Shown here piece after piece: positions 40,401 to 51,579 of a stretch of DNA of 64,000 nucleotides. Position 1 is the stretch's first letter. Every line of letters starts with the position of its first letter. Source of the stretch: Dermatophagoides farinae (taxonomy: Eukaryota; Arthropoda; Arachnida; Sarcoptiformes; Pyroglyphidae). Below the pieces are notes generated by a model, which made no database searches, was not told where the DNA came from, and saw nothing but the letters and a program-made list of their open reading frames with translations. Location: the NCBI RefSeq assembly GCF_024713945.1, contig NC_134681.1, forward strand, positions 372,001-436,000, read 5' to 3'. Both the position numbers and the translations under genes were made by a program.

Positions 40401-41210
40401 TCTATTGTAATTGATTCACCATCACCGACAGCCATTCATGATATTAATGGTAATAATAACCTAGCCAATCATCATCACCATCTTCAACATCATCATCATC
40501 TTAGTGGTCATATAAATCCTCATTCTTATCATCATCATTCAAATCTAATGTTGGCTGCACATCATTCAGCATTACAGCAACAACAACAACAACAACAGCA
40601 ACAATGTAGCCAATTTTCCGATATGAATAATCATAATTCATCAACAACAGCAACAACACCATCATTATTATCTTCATCTGAATCAACAAATTTATCTGCA
40701 TTATCAACAATTAATAATGGATTGACAAACATTCAATCATTATCGATTTCCACGAAACCATCATCATCACCACCACCACCGCTACCATCATCATCATCTG
40801 CTATTCCATTATCCGCATCATCATCATCATCATCATCAATGGAAACGGCATCAATATCGACAGCAACGACAGCTGCTGTATCGACAATAACATCAACGGC
40901 AACTTTAAACAATTTGGTTGCTCATCGTCATAATTCAAATGATATTAATAATTATTCTCAACATATGTTGACAATGATGACAGGTATTGGAACACCACAT
41001 CACCATCATCATCATCATCATTCTAATTCACATGTTTCATTATCATCATCATCATCATCGTCATCATCTACAACAACAACTTCATCATCATCATCATTAC
41101 CACAATCTGTTCCAAATATTCATGGTCAAACAAATTCTCATCAAATTAATCATCATCATCATCATCATCATCACCATCAACATCATCAGTCATCAATCAC
41201 TACTAATTAG
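32904..41210 (+). CDS. cad: Caudal/Cdx-family homeobox transcription factor
   Basis: Three coding exons, 32904-34710, 38834-38979 and 40104-41210, join in phase into 1019 residues. The start is the ATG at 32904; the open frame before it has no earlier ATG. Caudal proteins are nuclear DNA-binding factors that pattern the posterior body and gut. The first exon carries a hexapeptide-type motif FEWM at 586-589, as in caudal (Y/F-E/D-W-M), which contacts Exd/Pbx in related proteins. The homeodomain spans about 608-667, preceded by GKTRT. It shows [28 protein letters not shown] and [11 protein letters not shown], with Gln50 and Asn51. The intron before the hexapeptide-distal GKTRT and the one between homeodomain residues 44 and 45 are at classical positions. 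Homopolymer runs of His, Gln, Ser, Asn and Ala make it more than twice the length of the fly protein. AATAAA lies at 41455-41460. Confidence 0.95.
34711..38833 (+). other. First intron of the caudal gene (4.1 kb)
   Basis: The donor is GTAAGA at 34711 and the acceptor AACAG ends at 38833. It is by far the longest intron I can assign in the window. The contents are poly-A/T runs, short (GA)n and (TG)n tracts, and (ATC)n/(GAT)n repeats. I see no coding exon or conserved RNA gene. Long first introns of patterning genes often carry enhancers, but nothing here proves one. Confidence 0.75.
38980..40103 (+). other. Second intron of the caudal gene (1.1 kb)
   Basis: This intron splits the homeodomain after the ERQ triplet. 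It begins GTAAGC and ends TCATCAAG. It holds (CT)n near 39335-39352, (GAT)n runs around 39400-39433, and a (GTTC)n patch near 39793. No coding exon is seen in it. Confidence 0.8.
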
Positions 41211-41603
41211 TATGAATAAATTTCAATTACACACATACACAAATGTTATTATTAATTATTATTATCATCATATATGTAATATGTACAACATAAAAAACAA
41301 CCGTATTGACTCTCTTTCTATGTAATTTTTTTTCCTTTGTTGTTTTCATTCCATTTCATACATTCGATTTAAATGTGATTCAACCAATGAACCAAATATT
41401 TATGCTATCATCTATCATCTCATTTATTCATTCATTTGATGATTCACGATTTTTAATAAACAGAAAAAATAGAAAATAGAAAATTTAACTTCAATCATCA
41501 TCATCATCAACGAATTCAACAATTCAAAATTAACCCATTCGAATCAATCAATCAAAAGAGAAAAAAAAATTATTTCATTTTAAATTTAAATCATCTTTTG
41601 TCT

Positions 41604-41607
41604 TTGT

Positions 41608-41691
<84 letters not shown>
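41604..41691. repeat. (GT)n microsatellite, about 88 bp
   Basis: This is a GT dinucleotide tract with a single interruption near its left end (tgtgtatgtg). It is the longest GT/CA run in the window and lies between the caudal and SPO11 genes. Such alternating tracts can adopt Z-DNA. Confidence 0.97.
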
Positions 41692-42192
41692 CTTACAAAT
41701 AACTAATTTCATAACATTTGTTTAATTTTTTAAATTTTTTTTTCTTCACAGAAATCACTAGTTAAATTATCATTATCATCTGTTTGAATCATATTATATT
41801 AATCTATCGATCTAATATAATTTCCATCTATTCTATCTATCTATTTTTCATTTTATTATGCTATAAAATCATTCATAATGATAAATATTGTCAAATTTTT
41901 ATCAAATTCTTAAACAATTCAACTTATCTATCTATAATAATATTTAAATTATTATATGATTATTAATTTATAAAATAATTGAAATAACATTTCTGTACAT
42001 CATTTACTTACTATTGTATTGATTTATTATCGATTATTATTCTGTTTTATTCATTTTTTTTGACATTATTGTATTCATTGATTGATTAATTTTTTTTTCT
42101 TGATGAAAATTAAAATCTTTTTCTTTGTCTCTTGTTCTCATTATTCAAAAAAAAATTCGAATGTTTGTTTGTTTTGTTTTGATTCCGGCCGC

Positions 42193-42200
42193 AAGATGGC
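42193..42200 (+). promoter_or_regulatory. AAGATGGC element (YY1/TISU-like) upstream of SPO11
   Basis: The sequence gcaagatggcgcaa matches the YY1/Pleiohomeotic core AAnATGGC. It also matches the TISU-type start context (SAASATGGCGGC) at 8 of the first 10 positions or better. The ATG at 42196 opens an out-of-frame 42-codon ORF that overlaps the SPO11 start at 42306. It may mark the transcription start. The role is inferred from the consensus alone. Confidence 0.4.
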
Positions 42201-42305
42201 GCAACAGTATAAGCACAATTCGAATGCTTTCGAAAACGTTCGAATCGAACGTTTAGAATTTTCATTCGACATTTCGTTGGAAACATCAAAATTTTTTTTC
42301 TCATT

Positions 42306-44138
42306 ATGGAATCTTCAAATATGAGCTATGATAATTCACAATTGTGTTATTTTCAATCCTCATTCCAATCAAATTTCAAACAAGAATTGGCTCAACATTA
42401 TCATGGACACTATCAGCAATTCAGTCAAGATTCAGCTTATGATAGCAATCAATTTTCGCAACAACCATTGGATTCAGTTCAATCAATTGTTTCAAATAAT
42501 TTGATTGATTTCAGTCAAAGAGTGGAAAATTATCAACGAAGATTGGATTACAATCAAATTTATCAACATATTAATTACCAACAATCATGTTTTGTTGAAA
42601 AATTTAGTCAGGATTCATCATACGGAAGTCAACAATATAATTCTCAAACAATTGACTCTATTCGTTCGTTCAATCGAGCTGATTCATACGCTCCGAATCA
42701 GATGGTCTCAATTAATTTTGAAGAATATAATAATGTCCATTATCTTCAACCGGATCAGCAACTATCCGATAATGTTACTAAACAATATTGCGATTATGTT
42801 CCAATCCAACATGAAACGGTTGGATACAACAAAGCGCCAATAAACGAGTTGTATTACATTGATCATCTCATGCAGTGTCAACCCGAATTGATCGCAAATT
42901 TTCAAAACTATTTGAAACATTCATTCCCAAAAGAGTCAAAATCAGATATTATTGAAAGATTGAAAGCGCTTAAGTTACAATTCATCCAAGTGAATACGCC
43001 TGAAAATGATTTGAACAATGATAACGATAATGATATAGAACAAAGCAGTCAGTTTTTCAACATGAGAGGCAGAATAATTGAAAAATCTGATCAATTCATT
43101 CGTAAAAATTCGCCTAAATGTCTTAGAAATGTAAGTATGATTTGTCAAATTAACATTGATTTTAATGAATTTCTAAATTCTTAGATCGTGAGATCAACAA
43201 TGGATATTAAATATTCGAATGAAACCGGTGTAACATTGAACCAGACAAACAAACGCTACAAATCAATTCGATTGAGCAATCCGATACGTTTGGAACAATA
43301 TTGTTGGCTGATTGATCGTTTAATTGAAAATTGTCAAAATGATCAATATAATGGCCCAAGAGATCTTTATTATCAAAATATAGGATTATTCCCGAACGTC
43401 AATCTAATTACTACATTAGTGAATGACATTTGTTGTACTGTGGGAGTAACACGGATGAATTTAAATGTAATGGTTAGTCAAAAAGGATTTGTTTTTGGTC
43501 ATCTAACAATATCAAATGAAAAACAAATGATCCTATATGATTCGAATACAAAATCATCAATTCCGATTCCTGATTGCGTTCAAGATTTAAAAATTTGTCA
43601 TTCTAATGCTCGATTTATACTTGTGGTTGAAAAGTATACTACTTTCACGAATTTAATTTTAAATGGCATTGCCGAACGTTTTCCATTGATCATGATTACT
43701 GGATCCGGATATCCAGATTTAAAGACCAGAAGCTTCCTTCAAAAATTATGGTTCGAATTAAAATTACCAGTATTTGCATTGATGGATGGTGATGCTTATG
43801 GTATCGATATAATATTATCATACAAATATGGTTCAATTAATTCAGCATACCAGAATCATCATCTTATTGTTCCAAGCATTCAATGGTTGGGAATAACTGC
43901 CGATGATATCAATGATTTTCAATTGAAAGGTATCAGATTTAAACGAAATGAATTGAAAAAATTTGATTCATTATTGAAACGTGAAGATGTTCGCAACAAC
44001 AATATATGGGCACAGGAAATCATAAAAACAAAACAATTGGGCATTAAAGTTGAAATTCAAGATTTGGTAGATTATTCACCACGATTTTTGATTGATTGTT
44101 ATCTTCCATATAAATTTTCATACGCTAAATGGTTTTGA
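42306..44138 (+). CDS. SPO11: SPO11-like meiotic double-strand-break protein (topoisomerase VI A family)
   Basis: Two exons, 42306-43130 and 43185-44138, are separated by a 54-base intron (GTAAGT...TTCTTAG) and give 592 residues. SPO11 cuts chromosomal DNA to start meiotic recombination, forming a tyrosyl-DNA link. The conserved core lies in exon 2. RDLYYQNIGLF carries the catalytic tyrosine, probably Tyr338. VVEKYTTF has the metal-binding Glu424. Then come ITGSGYPDLKTR, FALMDGDAYGIDI with Asp476 and Asp478, YKYGS, and VPSIQWLG. All key residues are present, though the first motif is divergent (usual form IYYTDS). Exon 1 adds 275 residues rich in Gln, Ser, Asn and Tyr, with a 23-residue unit repeated at 39-61 and 100-122. 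The protein is about 200 residues longer than typical SPO11. Retaining the intron would end the protein at a TAG after 292 residues. Confidence 0.88.
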
Positions 44139-44285
44139 AATAATCCAAAAACAGTATCAATTTTAAATCAAAAATAATTTAATTTTCTATCGATAAATTG
44201 TCTTTTTTTTTAAAAAAACTGATTCAAATTTGTATTTCATTTTTAACATTTCAATTAAATAAAAATTTAATAAATGAAAATAGAT

Positions 44286-45606
44286 TCAATTTTTTGGTAA
44301 ACCATTGTCAAGAAGAAGACAATTTGAATCAAATTGATTGGTAAGAATTTTTGGTCCACTACCCAAACGAGTAGAAATTATATACTTTAAATCTTCAGCA
44401 TTTTGTTTACGGCTATCAATGTAATCGTTGATTTTTTGATCAATGACTATTTGATCAGTTTGATATGTGATGCCTTTAATTTCCAATTCAGTTCCATCAT
44501 TTTTTTGATACATTCGACGAATCGATTTAATTAGTATTGGAGCATGATTGTCAAGACAATAAATGCATGCATTTGGACCAGCATCAAATGTATAACAGGC
44601 AACATTATGACCAAAAGAATTGTTAATAAAATGAATCAGATTTACAATGGACCAGGAAGTATCATTCATATAACGAATTGGTGGATAAGTATCCTGACAA
44701 ATAGCATGAAATTGATTCGAATCTTTCATGGTGATTTCAGCAAATTTATCAAAATTTCTTTCATTAATTGCCTTCTGGATTTGATCACAATGATCAGGCA
44801 CAACATTTTCGGCACGATATTTTATCAATGGACTTGTTTGACAACTAAGCTGCATACCAGATGTACTTGATGTATCTTTACGGTGATCACTGACCACACA
44901 GACAAAAATACGGATTTCTGGCCATTCATTTTCAGTAATCACTTGTCGAGCTATAGAAGTTTGATGATCATAGCCGGCAATCCATCGTACAATACCGCCA
45001 TAAATTGAACGACAAGCTGAACCAGAACCTAATCGAGCTAATGATGATATAATATAAGGATCGTTGATTTCAAACAATTTACATAATGCATAACAGAGAC
45101 AAGCATAACCAGCAGCTGATGATGCTAAACCAGCAGCAGTTGGAAAATTATTCCTTGAACATATACGAATATAATGATTCGATGGCCAACCAACCGTTGA
45201 TTCGGCTAATTTTCGAACTGATGACAACAAAAACAACAAAAAAAAATAGAATTCAATTTCAATATCAAATAATATTCGTGGAAGAGATTACCATTTTCAA
45301 TACAACGAACTAATCGTTTATTATCATCGATTTTAACTTCTACACCATTTAGCCACATACGATTGGAATCAAATTCATTGCTGAATGCAATGGAAGTTGT
45401 TGCACAAAGATGATCCATCGAAAGTGTGCCACTGATTGAATCATTTAATGGAATAATAAGATTTTCATCTTTTTTACCCCCTGAAAAGAAAAAAAATGTA
45501 TACAATCATCATCATCATCATGTTTATTTTTTGTTCTTTCAAAAAATTACTTACAATATTTGATCACGGCAATGTTGACCGGTGCTTGAACAGTGATGAT
45601 TTTCAT
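44286..45606 (-). CDS. MVD: Diphosphomevalonate decarboxylase
   Basis: On the minus strand three exons, 45555-45606, 45292-45480 and 44286-45217, join in phase to 390 residues, the normal length. The enzyme converts mevalonate diphosphate to isopentenyl diphosphate with ATP, closing the mevalonate pathway. In arthropods this feeds dolichol, ubiquinone, prenylation and juvenoid synthesis rather than sterols. Visible motifs are APVNIAVIKYWGKKDE at the N-terminus (the first intron splits the Trp codon), and the GHMP-kinase loop FPTAAGLASSAAGYA at about 105-119. They continue with RLGSGSACRS near 142-151, TSPLIKYRAE, MKDSNQFHA near 244-252, and FDAGPNACI with the catalytic aspartate near 292. It ends in LPKN. 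It is tail-to-tail with SPO11, 147 bases apart. The call is firm. Confidence 0.96.
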
Positions 45607-48600
45607 TTTGTAATGTTTAGTTTTTGAACGAATGAATGTTAAATGAAAAAGAAAAATAAAAAAAAACTGAATAAGCAAAAATTTAGAAATTGAATAGAAG
45701 AAAATAGATTTATGGTTATAATTTTTGAGGTCAATATCGATTTTGATTTGTGAAATTTTTTTTTCCCCCGGTATAAAAATTACACCTACGTGTACGTGTC
45801 AATATATTGATTTAAATGTGTACATATACATATTATTGTTGAAGACGGTTAAAATTTGATTTAAAAAACTAGTTTGACCATCATTTTTGATGATGTGACG
45901 GCAACTGTTGTTGATTCATCAAAGATGGCCAATAATCGATAATAGTGAATGTATGAAACAAGAAAGATAGTATGCAAACCAAAAAAAAAACAAAAAAAAC
46001 AAGTTATGAAAGATGCGGTTGAAAAGCAAACACCAAAATCATATGATTAAATAAATGGGAAAAAAGTTGATTAGCCGACGATAGATGGCAACGCTGCAGA
46101 TTCGAGAATTTGATTTTTTTTATTTTAAAAGTTCGATCGATTCTTTTTCTTTTTTTTTGTTCTGGATGGTTCGGCATTTTTTTTTTTTTTTTGTTTATCG
46201 ATCCAAAGTTTTCATTCTATTATTTTACACACTAGATCTAAGCAAAAACTGAAACTAAGCCACTAACGGCTTCTGCTAATCTATTTTGAAGTTGTTTGTT
46301 TGTTTGTTCGTTCGTTCGTTCGTTTGTCATTTCTCAATGATTGATGATTGAAAATATTCTTGTCCAAATATGATGATGACAGTGCGAGTGTAGAATGTAA
46401 AATAGCAAATAGAATCAGCAAATAAAAGCTAACGTCATTTGAGGACAATAATGAAGCGATAGAAAAAGAAAAACAGAAGCAACATAAATAGAATGTGAAT
46501 ATAAAAAAAAGTGAACGAAATGCAAAAAAAAAATCAAACCAAATTTCTAGTGAAATAAACTGCTCACCCGGAATCGGAATCACAAAGGAAAAAAAATCCT
46601 GAACATTTCGGCATGGGTGATTGTTGGTATTCGAATGTTTGTTTGTGATGTTATGTTCAATGATTATGATGATGATGATGATGATGATTATATTCCAGTT
46701 TTTTACGCCTAATTTCTGCGAAAATTAAATTCTTATTTCGATAATCAGAAAAAGCTTCTTTTTTTTATATCCACATCTTTGCCGTATTCATTCGTTATCA
46801 TCGAGCTGTTACTGTTTTGTGTGCAAAATATATATAATCAATTCGGTGAACCTGGTACAATCACAAACCCTCTGCGTATCTTCATCCCCTTATGGCATGA
46901 ATGAATGAATGAATGAATAAATGAAAAGAATCGAAAATTGAATTGGAGTAGAAATCATTCTACATTCGAATCGACAAACGAACAAGCACATCGTATTTTT
47001 TTTTCTTCTCACTCGCCATGTTCTATCACTAACTCAATCTCGTTTTCTTTTTTTTTTTTTTTTTTGTTCTATTTGGTCCAAAACAATTTTGCATGGCTAC
47101 ATCAACAACCAGCCAAATAAAACAACTATAGAGAATAAAATCTATAAATATATATCGTATAATTGAATTGCCAAATACAAAACGAATGGGAGCAAGAGAG
47201 AGAGAAAAAAAAAACAAAACAAAAATATACACCAGAAAAATAAAACTCGAAGAGTCATCGATTTTGTTTTGTTTTATATAAATGTACATTGAACATCTAT
47301 GAATCGAACTAAATATAAATGAATACATGAATGAATGAATGAATGAATGACGATAAAACATGGCCAAGAGATTTAGAAGGATTCATTGATAATATTATTT
47401 GGAAAAGATGGAGAAAGAGAGAGAGAGAGAAAAAAAAAAATAGAAAGAGTGGGTGAGAGAATTCTATCACAATTCTCAATTCTATTGTTTTTTTCATGTG
47501 GATGTATTGGTTTGTTTTTCTCTCTCTTTCTCTCTACTTTACAAGTTTTCTGGAATCATTTTCATGATGATGCATTATCGAAATGGATGTGTATGCATGT
47601 TTGTTTGTTTCTTTGGCTCGAGGGATAAAATTGCCATGTTTTCTATCTATTTTCTATTTTCTATTTTTTTTAGCATTGTGTTATTTCATTTTATTTTATT
47701 TTTTTGTTTTTGTTTTTGTTTTTTTGGTTTTTGGCTGTTCACTCAAATAATTGAACATTTTATGATGAACATGTGTAAATTAATTTAGCTAATAGCATAT
47801 TATATTCTGTATAATATACAAACATAAATATCTTACAGGCTTGAATTAGACATGTAAAATGTTTGTTTTTTCTCTTGTTTGTTTGCATGTGTTTGTACAT
47901 ATAGCCAAATCAAATGTACGATGATTCATTGATCTAAATCATGTGATGATGATGATTATCATATGACTAATATTCTTTCTAGATTATTATGACAGCCGGA
48001 TAATCATTGAGAATAATGAATAAAAAAATTGTTCATCGTGCTGATCATCATTATTAGATCATCGAAATTCTGGTCCATTCTTTACATTTTTTTTTGTTTA
48101 TTATTTTTTTCTTGGATTTAGTAATATTAGTGGAATTAACATTTGGCCATCACTTGTCCATCAAATTGTCAACGGTTTTTTTCATTTTTTTTCAATTCGT
48201 TGCCTGTATAGAATATTCTGCTATAAATAGCTCATAATAATGCAGAATTATACAGAATTTTTTTTTTGTTTTGTTTCTCTGTTTTCAGAAATCATTTTAT
48301 TTATATTTTCATTTTACAAACCAAATAAAAAAAACGAAGAGGAAAAAATTATTCCACAGAATATATTAAACGTATTTACAGCCAATATGAAGAAGAAAAG
48401 GCTTTGTAAATATTCGAATTTAAATTTAATCCAAAATAGAATTTTGTTGTTGTTGTTGTTGTTGTTGACCAATATCTTGATGTTTTTTTTCAAAGCATTA
48501 AAGCCAATATTTCCTAGGGTGTATTTGCTAAAGCCATGGCTACACATATGATTTGACAGTTTTTTTTCTGTAATTTTTTTTTCCAGAAAAAAATAGAATC

Positions 48601-51526
48601 ACAAATACACAACAACAACAACAACTACATTGATAAAAAATACGATGACAAACAAAATAACAAACAAAATGAAAATAAAAAAAAACAGAAAATCTAGAAT
48701 CCGCAATGACAGCCTTCAGCTAGTTGTCCATTTTCGTTTTTTTAAATTTAAAAAGAGAGTGTCAGAGAGAAAAAGAGAAATATTGAATTTAATCATTTGA
48801 TATTGAATTTTTATCTATTTTTAAAAAAAAGTAAATAATCGCAAACGTAATTTTGAAAACAAGATTTCATGATTGAAATTGAAATTTCAAGTAATTTTTT
48901 TTTCACTGAAAATTGATTTATCTTTATTGTCAATGTTCAATAAATCACTGATGATCAGATCTGATTTGATTGGATTTGATTTGATTTGATTTTGAAACGT
49001 GTTTGCTTGCAAGCACGTGCTCAATATTATTGAAATGTTTTCTTTTTCCGGTAATGTTGTTGTTTCAATATATTTTTTTTTCTAGAATATATACATATTC
49101 AAAGAGAACATTAGCGTCATAAGCACGTAGAATAAAATTTAATCATGAAAAAAATCAAATTCATTTCATTGCTTAATGTTCCAAAATTTTTTTATTTTTC
49201 GTAAAGGCTACAATATGTTCCATGTATTTTTTATGAAAATAAATTTGCTGTAAAAAAAAAAAAAATAAAATTACACACCAAAATAGATAGACATAACATT
49301 ACAAGCGGTTGTGTTTTTCCTTTCAATTCCCTTTCAATATCTATTCGGGAAATCTAATGGTTTTTTTTTTATTCATCATCATCATAATCCTAAACAGTTC
49401 CTTTGAAACTTTCAATAACATGGTCATTTTTTTTTGGTGGTTTGATGATGATGATGAAAAAAAATATTCGAAAATTATACACCAAAAAAAAAATTTTAAT
49501 GTGGTGTTCATGAACCATTTGATAGATCATTATTATTATTATTATTCAGTGTCCGAAATTTATTTTTCTAACAAAAATTCGCTGTTATATTAATGGTTAT
49601 AAACTAATAATTTACAAAATATGATGATTGTTGTGTGTGGTTAAAATATTTGAAGATAATGGTAATAAAAAAAAACCATTTAAAACAAAAAAAGACAATT
49701 GATAGGTTCTGACACTAGAACCAAAAAAAAAACATTTCATTTTCATAATCATCATCATGATCATAGAATTACGGATTTATTCCCTTTTTAGAGATCATTA
49801 TCTAATGATATATTTATAAAGAATAAAGAATGAAAGAACAAGAAAATGATGAAAATGAAAAGGAAATTTTTGTTTTTTTCATTTTTTTTTTATTTTATAA
49901 CTTTTACGTGATGGCCATAAATAATATGTATGTTGGCTGGAATTCACTTTGGTACTGTACTGTTTCAAGTTTTTTTTTGTTGAAAATTTTCCATTTGCTA
50001 CGACATTCATTCATTGTTACAAGCCAGTGTTTGTTGATCATAATGATTTATCATTGATTAATTATACACAATGAAATCACACAGAATCGTTGTCATATTT
50101 TTATTCACATTTTGTTTTTTATTTTTTTTTTGAATGAATAATTTTCAATTAAATTAAGATTAAAATGAAATTATTACATTCTTTTCTGTTGTTGTTGTTG
50201 TTGTTGTTGTTGCTACAACAGCAAGACGAAAAAAAAGAACAGAAACAACACACAATATGAAAACTGAATTGTCAGCCATTTTAAAATGGCACAATGAACA
50301 ACGAGAAAAAAAAATATGAAAATTGTGATTAAATATTTTTTGGCCAATTTCATTTTTTAAACTCGAAAACGTGATAATGTTGTTGTTGTTGTTGTTGTTG
50401 ATGACAAAATGAATAATTGATTATATGAATTTTTCGACCATCATTGTGCTAGTTTTATTTTTTATTTTATTTTTTTTTTTGCGAATCGTGAATCATTGTC
50501 TCATAATACATGGATTAAGTAGGTGGAAATGGAAAATTTGGATTTACGTTATAATTACTTTATTAAAAAAAACGGATTTTTTCCAGTCTTGTACACACAT
50601 ATAATATATGCACACAAGAGAGAGAGAGAGAAAAAAAAAACCATCCGGTTGGTGAGAATTTTTTTTCCGCTCGAATTGAAAGCCATTTATCTCACCACCG
50701 CCACCATCATGTACCAGAATAAAAAAAACAAAAACAAAAACAAACAGAGAATATGTATGTAATAAGAATTTCATTTTTTTTCTGGATATGAATCAAAATG
50801 AAATTTTATCGAGCGAAAAAACAAAATGAAAAAAAAGTAATTTGTTTTTTTGTTTGTCTTCACCATGTTATTATCATCAGAAACAAAACAAAACAAAACG
50901 AAAAAAAAATTTCATTGCATTGTCGCATAGCGTTGCTTCATTATCATTTATCTCAAAGTGATGAATTAATTTCTCTCTCTCTCTCTTTTGATTCCCAATT
51001 TCATCATCAATTTCTTAGATATAATAAATAATTATATATTTTCCATTTCAATTTCCAATTTCCATTTTCATTTTCATTTCCATTTCCATTTCCATTTGTT
51101 TTTTTTTCCATCATGATGAAGATGTTGTTTTGTTTTGTTTTGCAATGTCATTTCCGTATGTTTCGTATGGTACGAATATAGAATTATAGAATCTTGAATC
51201 ATGATTGTATGTGTGTTTTTTTGGTTGTTGTTGTTGAAATGACATTGACATGAAAAGCACACACACACACACATACACATCAACATGTCTTCATAATATT
51301 ATCGAAAATCGATCAAAATTTCCAAGCAATGAGTCGTTGTTGTTGTTGTTTTTTCGGTTTTTTTTACTGCTGCTGCTGCTGCTGTATTTTTTTTTCTTGT
51401 TCATTTATTTTATTTCGAAAATAAAATGAACAAGAAAAAGAAATTCTTTGATTTTCAATCAAGAAGAAAACGAACGAATTCTTTTTTTTTTGGAAATGAA
51501 AATAAAAAGTAAAAAAAATGAGAGAT

Positions 51527-51579
<53 letters not shown>

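Larger units (their letters stand above)
41211..42305 (+). other. Caudal 3' UTR and SPO11 upstream region
   Basis: The caudal polyadenylation signal AATAAA is at 41455-41460. A long GT microsatellite follows at 41604-41691. Close to the SPO11 gene a GC-rich patch, ccggccgcaagatggcgcaa around 42185-42204, stands out from its AT-rich surroundings and is the probable SPO11 promoter or 5' UTR. An out-of-frame ORF starts in it (42196-42324) and overlaps the SPO11 start. Confidence 0.6.

Noticed and set aside
42505-42843. Alternative-frame ORF within SPO11 exon 1
   Set aside because: It overlaps the Gln/Ser-rich frame that joins to the SPO11 core in phase, and its own sequence shows no recognisable feature.
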